A stretch of 64,000 bases of DNA. It comes from Dryomyza anilis (Eukaryota > Arthropoda > Insecta > Diptera > Dryomyzidae). This document shows positions 1 to 11,800 of this stretch, one piece after another. The stretch covers positions 248,001 through 312,000 of the forward strand of contig OX638131.1 in assembly GCA_951804985.1 (NCBI GenBank), written 5' to 3'. The number at the start of each line of letters is the position of its first letter. Positions within the stretch are counted from its first letter, which is position 1. Below the pieces are notes generated by a model. That model was not told where the DNA came from and did not search any database. It was given only the letters and a program-made list of their open reading frames with translations. A program made the translations under genes and the position numbers.

Positions 1-64
1 TATCAACCGAAAACGAAGAAAATCAAAAAACGAATGACAAAAAAATAATAATATTGAAAAATAA

Positions 65-966
65 CCCAGCAAACGCCAGGGTTTAAGTTACGCTCAGGCT
101 CATGTTCCTTGAATCTATTTTGAATCTATATCTTGAATGTTGTGATTTTATTTGACAAATATTTTAGTACAATTGTTTGAAGTTTTTTTTATATAAAGAA
201 CACAATTTTTTCAATATTAAATTATAATTGCCACAAAAGTGGCTCGTTTTGTTCACATGGTGCGCGCGTCTCATCTATTAAGCAGACGTAAATCTGCTTG
301 TGCAGGACACTTTGTCCTCGCAGCATAACAAAATGTGAGTAAAATTGATCAATTATTTCTCAAGGAACTTAAAATATTCCCCAACACTCATTTTTTACCG
401 CACACCAAAAATCAAGTTCAAGAAAAATGACTCTCATTAGCAGTACAGCCATATACTGAAACGATATTTTCGCTTTTTCAATGGCAGTTGGGGCTGTGAG
501 TCGGCGGCATTTCGGGTTGCATTGAAATGAGGCCATGTCGGAGCATAGAAAGACTCTTCCAATGAGTTCTTCAAAGTTAATTATTTTTTTATTCAGTATT
601 TATAGTTCTGTATTTAATATATTTAAAAAAGTAATATATTTGTTGGCCCATTTAAAATGTTATTAATATTCATTAATGAATGAATCGTTTTAAATACTTT
701 TTTGAGGCAGTTTATGCTCATGATCATGATCTTCCAAGATCCTCTATCGAGATGCTTTTGAGATTGCATTTAGGCTCCAGTTGAAGATGTTTTTTAGGCT
801 CAAATTTGAGATTGTAAATAGATTCTATTCAAATGATCTCACTTGAATGACGCATTTTGCTCGAAACGCATATGTTTTTAGACTCATTTCTGAATGAAAG
901 CTTGAGCGCTCAGACTCAGGAAAAAGATTGAAATACGCTCATATATGAGCTTCAGTGTTTGCTGGG
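65..966. mobile_element. Non-autonomous DNA element with CCCAGCAAAC ends
   Basis: The segment opens with CCCAGCAAAC at 65-74 and closes with its reverse complement GTTTGCTGGG at 957-966. Subterminal GCTCA/TGAGC motifs occur inside both ends. No transposase ORF is present, so it would be a non-autonomous element of about 900 bp. The terminal repeat is only 10 bp and I could not verify a target-site duplication, so the boundaries are provisional. Confidence 0.45.
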
Positions 967-1014
967 AATATATGAGAACAATTATCATACTTTCCTCACC
1001 TTGTAAAATACACC

Positions 1015-2085
1015 TTGGTCGCCATTTACTTTTTTTTTGAAAACTGTTTGAAAGACTCAACATTTGTTTACGAAAAATTTAAAACAAAACATCAATGCTT
1101 TGTTTACAAATTCATAAAAAAAATGAAACTCAAAGAGAGATTAACTTATTTTATTGATCATAATCATCTTCTACCAGACATATCGTTTGCGTACAGAAAA
1201 AATAAATCAGTCTCAATTTGTCTAAATGAACTTTTTCATCATATATCTCTTGCAAAATTTTACGGAAAGAAAGCTGTTCTGGTTATTCTAGATATAAATA
1301 AAGCTTATGATTGCGTATCTATCAAAACTCTCAATGATATTCTTATCAATCATGTTTTTCCTGCTGATCTAGGAGAATAGGTTATTAATTTTATGTCCTT
1401 TAGAATCCTTTCTTTAGGTAGGGAATCTGTTGAGGTTTGTAATGGCCTTCCTCAAGGTAGCTCTCTTAGTCCTCTTCTTTTCAATATTTATACCGCAAGT
1501 CTTCACTATATCGAAGATGATAATACTTTTATTTTTCAGTATGCAGACGATTTCCTTATTTTATCAACACATACGGATTTTGATTTAGCTGTTTTAAATC
1601 TTCAAAACAAAGTTTTAAATTTTTGGCAAGATTGCAAAAATCTAAATTTATCATTTAATACTGATAAAACAAACTCTATTTATTTTGCAAAAGGAGGGAG
1701 TAAACGAATTAATCTTATGATTCAAAATTCTCCTATTCAGCGGGTAAATGCTTTTAAATTTCTTGGATGTACTATTAAAAATAGTCTTTCTGTTCATGAA
1801 CACTGCAACAAAATTATTTTAGAATCGCAAAATAATGTAAATTTAATTAAAAAATTAACTTCAATTAAAGCTGGTCTTTTACCTAAGGTTGGTCTTAATT
1901 TATACAAAAGCTTTATTAGATCGAAGATTGAATTTGCACGAACTACTATGGCACATTGTCCTCAAATGACGGATGTCAAAATCTGCACTTTTCAAAATGC
2001 TACTCTGAGAAGATGTCTTGGGCTTAGTCCATCGACTCCAGTACATGTTATTTATGCCTCGGCTGCAGAGCTTCCTTCTAAATAA
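1015..2085 (+). pseudogene. Reverse transcriptase domain of dead LINE
   Basis: One reading frame runs from 1015 to 2085 with a single in-frame TAG at 1378-1380. RT landmarks are LDINKAYDCV (block with the first catalytic Asp), GLPQGSSLSPLLFN, and the catalytic YADD box in FQYADDFLI, followed by the thumb-region FKFLGCTI. These residues are intact, so the nonsense change and the later frameshift look like recent decay. It would encode the polymerase that copies the element's RNA at its genomic target. It stands alone, with no endonuclease half. Confidence 0.9.
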
Positions 2086-2299
2086 AGAGCAATCTATCTT
2101 TCTGCAAAAGAAATTATTAAGTTACTTTTTTTAAATTATAATTTATTTTTATCCATTCAAAATTCTCCTCCTTTTAAAACAAGTTTAAGTTTTGTATATA
2201 ATAAATTCAAAAATATTTTTGACAACATCAACTATATTTGTTTTAAAACTTATAAAAAAATTCAATTCTTTTTAAAAATTCTAAATTCAAAAAAATCAA

Positions 2300-3166
2300 A
2301 TGTTACCTTCTGAAGTCATTTTTTCTGAGTATAACGAACTTTTAGATAAATATAAATCAGATAATTTTACTATTTTTGGAACTGATGCATCTATCTCAGA
2401 ATCTACGACTGGGTGTGGTGTTTTCAATGTTTCAAATAATCAACGGTTTCTTTTTAGAATTGCTTTTCCTATTTACTCTTTATCTGGTGAATTAATTGAA
2501 ATAAAAAAGGCTATTTTAATAGCGGCTGAGGATGGTTATAGAAATATTGTTGTTTTCACTGATAGTCTTGGGGCTTGTTTATTGCTTAAAAAACATTAAT
2601 CTGATAATTATTTAAATGCTGAAATTCACTTTGTCTGGACCCCAAGTCATGTTGGTATCTCTTTCAATGGAACTGTTGACACTATTGCAAAACAAGCGTC
2701 TTTTGCTGGTGCACCTTTGGTTTTTAAGTTAACTCCAAAAGATGCATTAAATTGTATCTATAAAGAACTTTCTTTGGAATGGACCTCTAGATATCAAACT
2801 ATCTCATTACAAAAGGGCAGATATTTTTTTAACATCTTCTCAACTCCCCTAAAATACTTGTGGCATTGGGATTTGGGCATCTCACCTTGGGAGACAAAAC
2901 TACTTAACAGAATTCTTGCTGGTCACTTATATGACAAAATCTATTTCACAAGAATTGGTATTTATGACTCTAATTTATGTGTTTTATGCAATACTCCCGA
3001 TACTTTACATCATCAAATTTTTCAGTGCCCTTCTTTCAGAAACATTTTCACTAAATTTTGTACATTACCAAATTTCACGGATATTCCTTCTATTTTGAAA
3101 TCTAAAAATATTTCAGCTATATATGATCTTCTAAATTTTATTAAAGAAGCAAAAATTGACCTTTAA
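2300..3166 (+). pseudogene. RNase H and C-terminal zinc knuckle of dead LINE
   Basis: The same element continues in another frame (2300-2599, then 2717-3166, separated by a stop at 2597-2599). RNase H landmarks are FGTDASIS (first catalytic Asp), GELIEIKKAIL (Glu), FTDSLGA (Asp) and WTPSHVGI (catalytic His region). The tail has a C-x2-C-x7-H-x4-C arrangement (CVLCNTPDTLHHQIFQC) typical of I/R1/Jockey-type LINE C termini. It is broken relative to the RT half by a frameshift between 2085 and 2300. Confidence 0.85.
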
Positions 3167-3424
3167 TTTTTTATTACTTTTTGACTTGTTGTCTTTTGTT
3201 TGTAACCACCAACTTCCTAATTTAGTAGTTTCTTTATAACTACTTGAAGTTTTGTTTTTGATATACCCTGGCAATATGGTTTACAACCCTGTCATCTCAA
3301 CAAATAATTAAAAAAAAAAACCTCAAAATTTTTAAATAAATAAATTTCAACATTTTCGTAATTTTCAAGCTGTCTATGGGCTCCAGAAGAATATAATAAT
3401 AATAATAGTTTGGCGCTACAGTCC

Positions 3425-3665
3425 TGTATAGAACTTCGGCCGAGCTCTCTCACCATTTTGAGCTGTGCGTGTTAAATTTGTACTCAAAGTGGTGGGACCT
3501 ACAGTTTATTGCCGAATCCGAACGGCGGGTGAGAGCTTTTCATAGGCAATGGTTTTACTCTCGTAGGTTTGCCATTTACTGACGAGAGGTAGCGCGGTAT
3601 AGAAAAATGTTTCTATGAAAAGATGTTGTTAGCCCCAGTCCAGGCTTGAACCGTCCAGGCTTGAA
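3425..3665 (-). repeat. Truncated tRNA-derived SINE copy
   Basis: The stretch matches the SINE body at 62180-62419 (shared blocks CACCATTTTGAGCTGTGCG, GAATCCGAACGGCGGGTGAG and TTGTTAGCCCCAGTCCAGGC). The tRNA-like head is lost. About 40 extra bases interrupt it near 3567-3600, and the CCAGGCTTGAA motif is repeated at the junction. A 61-codon minus-strand ORF here is incidental. Confidence 0.7.
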
Positions 3666-4050
3666 AGAAGAATACTCCAGAAGAATACCGCAGTTTATAA
3701 CTAAGTGATAAAGTGAATTTGTGATGTGCAATTTTAATAAATTAGCCAATTTAAAGTACAAAAAACATAACCTTGAAATAAAGTTAAAATTGACAATTAA
3801 TTTTTGTATTTTTAAATTATCTTATTGACATTCTCAGCATAGTGTATGCCAACTAACTGTCTAGATGAACTAACCTGTATATACTTCAACCATGGGGTAT
3901 TCTATTCTGCATATAAGCAATGTTTGAAATACAGTTAGTTAACTTTGTTTTTGTAATAAACCCTCTAGAAAATATCACTTATCAAATAATTGCATTGGTG
4001 TCCCTATTATTTCGCACATCACTGTATTAGCTCATGATACAATTACACAC

Positions 4051-4179
4051 GGTAGAAGTACAAGAGTTCTTGTTCTTCTTAGGCGTCCCGTGCTTCTGTC
4101 AAACGCCTGTAGATGATACTGTCAAACGTCCCGTGCTTATGCCAAAATTTTGTGAGAGGCGCTCTGGGATACTTCTACC
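4051..4179. repeat. Short inverted-repeat element, copy 1
   Basis: It is bounded by GTAGAAGTA and its complement TACTTCTAC. Interior blocks TTGTTCTTCTTAGGCGTCCC and CAAACGTCCCGTGCTTATG recur at 29971-30119. It contains an internal near-repeat of GTCCCGTGCTT. No coding capacity. Confidence 0.6.
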
Positions 4180-4492
4180 TTGTTATTGTATTATGCTATA
4201 GAAATTAAGAATAATGATCAAGGTATGTGTTGGATAATTTAAAAATATTCTCATACTTTGTAAAATCAAAACAAAATCTGAAAAATAAATTTGTTTTGAA
4301 TCAAAACAAAAAAATTTGTCAAGTGATCGTACCTGCAAGTATTTGATTCATGGTTGATTAAGCAAGGTGAATTAAGGAAGGTGATGTAAGTTCAAAATGC
4401 GTTTTCTTCATAACATTTTTACGTCTTGACGCAAAAAATTAGCGTGAGAATTCAGTCAGCACAACATTATAAAAATATATAATTTATATTTT

Positions 4493-5010
4493 TTGATCCT
4501 CATATGTCAAAATTTTCAAAAATTTGTCAATTTTGTGCGTTTTTCAAGATAATTCAAGAACGGGATTTTGTACAGAGAAACCGATTACACAACAAGATTG
4601 AGCAACATTTAAGGATTAAGATGTAAAAATATCGAGTTCTTGCTAATTAAGGAAGGTCCTTTTTTTGATCCTTTTTTCAAGGTCATATGTCAGAATTTTC
4701 AAAAATCTGTCACATTTGTGGTGTTTTCACGATAATTCAAGAACGGGATTTTGTACAGAGAAATCGATTACACAACAAGATTCAGCACCATTTAAGGATT
4801 AAGATGTGAAAATATCGAGTCCTTGATAATTCAGGAAGGTCCTCTTTTGATCCTTTTTTCAAGGTCATATGTCAGAATTTTCAAAAATGTGTCACATTTG
4901 TGCGTTTTTCACTATAATTCAAGAACGGGATTTTGTACAGAGAATTAATTTTGTACAGAGAATTATGATTAAGATGCCCTTGGTAATTCAGGAAGGTCCT
5001 TTTTTGAAAA
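4493..5010. repeat. Tandem array, about 183-bp unit, 2.8 copies
   Basis: The landmark GTCA(A/G)AATTTTCAAAAAT starts at 4506, 4689 and 4871, spacing 183 and 182 bp. Each unit also has AATTCAAGAACGGGATTTTG and AAGGTCATATGTC. The third unit is shortened and contains a small internal duplication of TTTTGTACAGAGAA. It resembles a fragment of satellite DNA. Confidence 0.8.
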
Positions 5011-5030
5011 TTTACGTCTTTTGTTCTATT

Positions 5031-5385
5031 TGTCCAGGCCTTCCAGTAAAAGCCCTGCTATAACAACTTTTTAGCATGATCAATGCACATTCTGCCATCA
5101 CTGAAGTTAGTGTACTATAGACCTTCTAGAGAATCAGCGCCAATCGATTTGGTGACTATTTCTAATATTATAATATAAATACAAAAGCGAAGCGCTGCTA
5201 GCTCACCTTCTAATGGAATGCTAACAGTAATGAGTCAAACTATTTTGTGAGAACTTCTGACAGCCATTTTTTGAGAAACGAATAGGGAAGTCCTGTAAAA
5301 ATGTTAATTTCATATAAAAAAGAAGAAAGGACATCATTTAGTCGGGAAGGGATTCTGCCTGCTTGAGAATCAGTGCTAGCATAGC
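5031..5385 (+). repeat. Dispersed repeat, copy 1 of two
   Basis: Blocks such as AAGCCCTGCTATAACAACTT, CAAAAGCGAAGCGCTG, TAACAGTAATGAG and ATGTTAATTTCATATAAAAA recur in opposite orientation at 61241-61533. The element class is unknown. It directly follows the 183-bp array. Confidence 0.65.
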
Positions 5386-5882
5386 TTCTTACGCATGAAA
5401 TTGACTACTGGGTATTTTTATATAAAGATTGAAATATAACACAAAAAAGCTTGTAAAAATATTACCAATATTTTATTTTTTAAAATGCATTTAATATTTC
5501 AAATAAGTTAATGGTATGGGTTGAGATATATTTCGGCAACATAAGTATGAGAAGCGAAATTTTTCGAAGTTTTTTTGGTTGTTTGTATATAAACAGCCTT
5601 ACCAATAAATTAAATAATGTCAAGATTATGAATAATTTTGATCCAATGGTAAAATTAGTCAAAAAAAACTTACATTATTTTAATATCGACATAATTTCGT
5701 CTATTGATAATGACTTCTTTTATAACTTTTTTTATTTCTAATTTAATTTTAGTTTCGGTTTTGCTAAAAAATCGATCTAGTAAGACAAATACATATCCGT
5801 GAAATGTATACACTTTTCTTTAGATATTCGATCTAAATTTGAAAGTTGCCTTCGATTTGGGGAGTTGCACGTAGTGAGTTTT
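5386..5882. other. AT-rich 3' flank of mextli
   Basis: I see no gene here. On the minus strand this lies downstream of the distal mextli stop codon. An AATAAA (plus-strand TTTATT at 5731-5736) is a candidate polyadenylation signal about 150 nt past the stop. The short ORFs at 5480-5741 lie on both strands of low-complexity sequence and are not supported. Confidence 0.4.
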
Positions 5883-8800
5883 CTATACGTTTTCGTGGGT
5901 ATCAATTTCATTAGCGGTGTCATCAGCCGCAGCTATAGTTCGTTTGCTTGCCGATTTAACAAGTTCTAAATACTTCTCACCGTCGAATCGATTACTTTCG
6001 TCCAGGACATCCTGCAGAATAAGAGGTTACAGTCATTATCAATACGAACAAATTGTTGTTAATCCTTAATCCAGTTAGTATAATTAATCGTTCAGCAACA
6101 ATAAGCAAATGAATTGTTATATTATGAATTGTTATAGTTTATTATATGTACAAATAAAGAAGCTTACCTTAGCTTACAGGAAGACATGAGAAGCATTTGA
6201 TGTGTATTAGATGTGTTTACTCATATATGGCATTTCAAAGCAACATGATTAGTGAAGAAAATGTGATAAGATTTTAGTACATATATAAAAAAAATAATTC
6301 AAGCACGCTCTGACATTTTTAAGTTTTAGAACTTTTAGGCTGCAGCTGATGAAAAGCATCATAGTTGCAAAAAACATATTCCACAACAATGTCACAATAT
6401 AAATACGATTCTTCAGTTAATTGTAGAGAAATATTTATATTACAGTACACGGTTAGTTATGACATTATTGCAGCAAATGTGCAATATCTTTTTGTTTATG
6501 TATGATCAAAACTTAGGCAAATAAAGCAATATAGATGTTAGTATTTGTGGTACTTATAAATCAATAAAAGGTTGAGCAAGAAATACACTTTTTAACATGT
6601 AGTTTAGTAAACATATAATTACAAAAATTGTGCGAATAACTAAAAGCTAAAAAATTGCATATTTAGTATTATTTTAAAATTAAGAAAAATATTTTGATAT
6701 TTTATTGTGTGTTTCATCAGTAGAAAATCAAATTTTCCATAGTGACAAATTCATAATCTAGACTAGTAATTACATTTATGAGTTTTAAGTTAATTTGTAA
6801 AGGAATTAACTGAACGTGTATACGCTATTAGCAAATGAGAAGTTCAGATCTAAAATGAATTAAACTCATAACCATACTTTGTTTGAGGTTAAATTGAAAT
6901 GGCAGTGTGAGTAAATGTGCCAAACTAAATTTAAACGATCATTGATGTATTCTACTTTAGCTCTGAATCCGTCATTTCAAAATTATTTATAAAATAATGC
7001 TATGAATAAGTTTTATTAAAACATATATTGTAATTTTAATTGCATAATTAAGCACACTATTACTTAAATATGTTTCACAGCCAAAATACAGAGTATTACA
7101 TATTAAACATTCAAATTTATACTTTATGAATTAAATTCGAATTAATTTTGAAGTTTCATAACGATGTATCAGCTACATGTATGTATACATTATGTATAAC
7201 ATATTCAAACAAAAAATCAATGTCATCTCTTGTTAAGTTTCTTTTAGAAAATAAAATTAATAAAAAAAAATATAAACACGAAACCAAAAATAATGCTGTT
7301 CTTTAAAATGTAAAGAAAATAAAAGTTATAAGTCAAATTAAACTTATTAAAACATTTGCCCAACACATATTAAGGAATGTTGATAAAAATGTAGGTCACA
7401 TATATGTATACATATAAAAAACGATGTAAGAGATATGATCTTTGTCAATGGACTTAGTATTAATCACAAGTTGAGTTTGAGCGAATTACTCGCTTATACT
7501 GCGGTATGGATTGAACATTTCTATTAAGTCTAATCCGAGCAGTTTCTGTTTCATCATCGCTATCGTCAATAATAATAGGATCATGTTGATGTAGAGAATA
7601 TTCAGAATATTCCAATTTTCTGTTGCTGTTTTCCATAATGGACGAAATAAACTTGATCTGTTTAACAAGCAAATTTTTGTGGCTGTTATCTTTGATTGCC
7701 GTTAAATTTGTGTTGATATGGGAGCCTAGAGTATTTGAAACAAGAGCCGGATACTGATGTTCAGTAGACCACTGCATACCAGATGTAGTTGGCTTCACAA
7801 TACCGACATTAGTTTCTTGATGGTGTGGCTTTTGCGATTTGCCTACAGAGTATTTCACCTCAGTGGCACTGCATGATTGACGACCAAAATATCCCTCACG
7901 TTTTATATTCAGTTTATATAACTCATCACTTAAAACTCGATTTAAACTACTGTTATCAGTAGCAGGAGTGTTGGTAGTTACAGTGGGTATGGTTGCATTA
8001 TTTAAATTATTGTTAAGATGATTAATAAAATCGTGACTAGTGTTTACAATTGTAGATGCTATAGTGGCAGGATTACAAAACACTGCTGTAGTATTGGACC
8101 TGGCATGCGTTACCTTGTTTCGTATGATAGCCGGAAACTTCTCGCAGATTTTTTGCCAATCGACAGGAAGAGCCCATGCATGGGGACTTTTTGCGTAATA
8201 TATGAGATGTTCGTATTCATGTATAATTCTTGCAGCTAAAAATAATAATTGGTATGAACAACTTCAGATTTTGACGATGCTATAAAAAATTTACTAGAGT
8301 CTGCGTTTTTATTTCCGACGGAGGCACCACTTTCGCTTTTAAAATAAGTTACGGTATTCTGCGTGCCAGATTCTGGTGTTGAATCCTTGCGTGAAAAGTG
8401 GCTTCTGCGTGATCGAGCCAATCCATTATTTTGCGATGAGGCTTTGACATAAATATGTAGGTACATAGTAGAATATAAACAAAATTTGTGAATATTTAAT
8501 AATACCTAAACCATTTGTGTCCACAAAAACATCATCGTCGCCTTCATTAATATTGTTGGAAATTTGACCAGCCATGTAATTAAGTCCAACGCCACTGTCT
8601 GCTAGTGGCGGTGGCATTTGTAAAGAGGTGCCCATGATGAACTGCGGAGGACCCAACGGCGTAGATGGCGTAGAATTCGGACTAACCATCGAGCCATCAA
8701 AAGCAGCACCTGCTTCAACGGACGCCAAAAATTCTGCACTACTAAAGTAATCGTCTAGTACTAGCTTAGCAACCTAATGAAAATAACGAACTATATGTGT

Positions 8801-11800
8801 CGAAACTCATTTTTATTTGCTTTACTCACTCTCACAAGATCACAACAGTCTCCGGTGATTTTGATTAAATGCTGCCCCACATTAACGGTGTATTTGTATT
8901 CACCTAAAGAAGCATCATTGGTGGAAAATGAATGCAATAACATTTGTTGATTAGGACGCATCACTTTACCAGCAGCATTGTTTATTGCATTTGGTGTGGA
9001 GGAAGACATCAAAGCGACGACGGCCGCTTGTTGTTGTGCGGCCACCTGCTGTGCAGCCGCTGTGGCAGTCATAAAGTTTTGTGCCGAATTCAAACTCAAA
9101 CGATTTGCCAAATTACCACCGCTTGCTATCGGACGGGAAGTAGCTTCATCCGAGTTGGAAGATGCCAACGAACTGCACGAGCCTCCAGTGTGAGCGCCCA
9201 AAGATGGATCTAAACGTACAGGAGATGCATTGCGCCGTATGGTATCTTCGATGAGTTGTTTGGCATAACTTCAAAATAATACACTTTAATTCGGTTCTAT
9301 ATTTTTATTATGATTAAAATACTGACTTGATTTTCTCTTCAGATGGGCCAGTAATTTGAACTAATCTCTCTTTAGCCCCAGGATTAACTTTGGAAAAATA
9401 AGATATTTATTATTTAAATACACAAGCATTATTTCACATATACACAGGATACAATAGAATAATGAGAATTAATGCATAGCATGACATCGCTCTAGCCAAT
9501 AATATATTAGTTTGGGACGGCAAACAAGTTTTATGTTGTATGGACTTTGAGACGCAGGCACTGTACATGATGCGATAAAACTCATTAACTATATTAATTA
9601 TAAAACATGTCTAAACAAATCCAAAGCGATAGTAACTGTGAACCAACAGTGGTACCGCGTATTAATGCCGTAGTTTATCAACCAGGATTTTTTTTGAAAA
9701 CAGCGGCTATTTCAAAACAGCAACCACTATTATAGCCTCAGCTTTTTTACTTTATCAACTATCAACTTTTCGAAATATAATCATCACAGACATGAATATT
9801 AATTTCTCGAATTTTCATATTATATTTTATAAAAAATATTAATTTGTTCGGTAAAACATTGGATATTTTCCTAGGGTAAACATTTTAGACGACAACCGAA
9901 CAGTTCGAAATTTTTAGCTCAGGCTAAACTTCAAATTTTAGACTGGTTTATAATTTAGAAAAATAATAAATAAAATATCTAAATATTATTTATTTATTAT
10001 TAAATATTAATATATAAGCAATAAAATAACTCTTGATCTATTTTAAAAGGTAATCATGAATTTTATTGTTAGATACGCACATACATGCAGTAATGTGTAT
10101 TTACAAAAATAAGAATATGATGTAATGTAAAATAGGTCATTGTAGAAGTAAAAGTCACTAACTACATTTTCAAACAGCAACCACTATTATAGCCTCAGCT
10201 TTTTTACTTTATCAACTATCAACTTTTCGAAATATAATCATCACAGACATGAATATTAATTTTTCGAATTTTCATATTATATTTTATAAAAAATATTAAT
10301 TTGTTCGGTAAAACATTGGATATTTTCCTAGGGTAAACAACCGAACAGTTCGAAATTTTTAGCTCAGGCTAAACTTCAAATTTTAGACTGGTTTATAATT
10401 TAGAAAAATAATAAATAAAATATCTAAATATTATTTATTTATTATTAAATATTAATATATAAGCAATAAAATAACTCTTGATCTATTTTAAAAGGTAATC
10501 ATGAATTTTATTGTTAGATGCGCACATACATGCAGTAATGTGTATTTACAAAAATAAGAATATGATGTAATGTAAAATAGGTCGTTGTAGAAGTAAAAGT
10601 CACTAACTACATTTTGAAAATATCAAAATATTCGTTTACAAAAAGCTTCATACATTACACAATTACAAACTGATCAATAAGGTCAGTCAACCGATGAGAA
10701 AATATATTTTGAATGGCATATTACAATTGAATTTTAATAATTGTTTTCATTGATAGTTTTTCTTCTGCAACGACGATGTGTTTCTTAAAATTAGTTAATA
10801 TAGTCCTTACTTTGCGTTCGCTATTCATTAATTTTGGTTTACAAAATATATATGGTGCAGAGTGGGATATTCTTTATTATGTTTTATGTACAAAGCGTTA
10901 ATAATTAGAACAGCACTTAAAATAATATGCAGGTTATTACGTGAAATGAATCATGTATAATTGTTGATACACAGTAATTAAATTTACCTCTTTGGAACGA
11001 AATAATCGTTTCACTCAACTCCTCAATCATGTGGACGCGTCGGCCCTTAATGCCCATAACTTAGGCAAATAAACAAAGATATTTAGTGTATAAAATCGAA
11101 ATCAAAAAGGGAGAAATATATAAATATGGCATGAATCCTTGTAGAGGGTTTCTCTCATATTAAATGATAAAAAAATTAAAAATAATAACCACGCTAACAC
11201 AGATACAGTTTACAAGCCCATCCGCCATAATTACCTTTTCCTGAATCAGCATTTCGTATGACCACCTCATCTTTGCAATAAGTTTTTCCAGGAATTTTAG
11301 TTGGTTTCGGAAACTTTCCAGAGTTTCGAATTAATTCGCCAGGTCCTAACAATAGCTGCTGTTGTCCAGATCCTACAGCCGCCATCGCTGCCGCCATTGC
11401 TGCGGAACCCGCCCCAAATGTGGGGGAGGTGCTTAAAAATGAAGCCTGTGTTGCTTCTGTTTGGTGATGCTGATGATGTGCATCAGGTATCTGGTTCATA
11501 AGGAAATCAATTCACATATAAAAAAAATAGGTTAGAATTCGTTGTAACTCACCTCTACGTTTGTAGCTTGTTTTGTTTTATAGTATGAATTGAAACCATT
11601 GTCTTCCCAACCTTTGGCTCGCAACTCAATTAACTCAAGAAGATTCAAGCGCGTCATAATATTTAAGCGTTCGTCCTGCGAAGCGTTTCGAAATACTACA
11701 AATGCACGATCCAAAGTATCCTTCGAGACAGATTCCAGCTGTGGACCGTGAATTCGTAGATTTTGGACAAGTGAAGACATCGGTTCTGTATTATTTATTC

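Larger units (their letters stand above)
1015..3330 (+). mobile_element. Degenerate non-LTR retrotransposon (RT plus RNase H)
   Basis: This is a 5'-truncated LINE. It reads in order: reverse transcriptase, thumb, RNase H and a C-terminal Cys/His knuckle, followed by an A-rich tail near 3300-3350. No endonuclease domain is visible upstream, so the 5' part is missing. RNase H downstream of RT points to the I/LOA/R1-like group of LINEs rather than RTE or CR1. The frame changes once between 2085 and 2300 and is broken by stops, so the copy cannot be autonomous. Confidence 0.85.

Noticed and set aside
1015..3330. Active LINE
   Set aside because: An in-frame stop at 1378, a frameshift before 2300, a stop at 2597 and no endonuclease domain.
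9607..9735. Assigning this ORF to a MARVEL-domain protein
   Set aside because: The resemblance rests on a few residues (PGFFLK) only.
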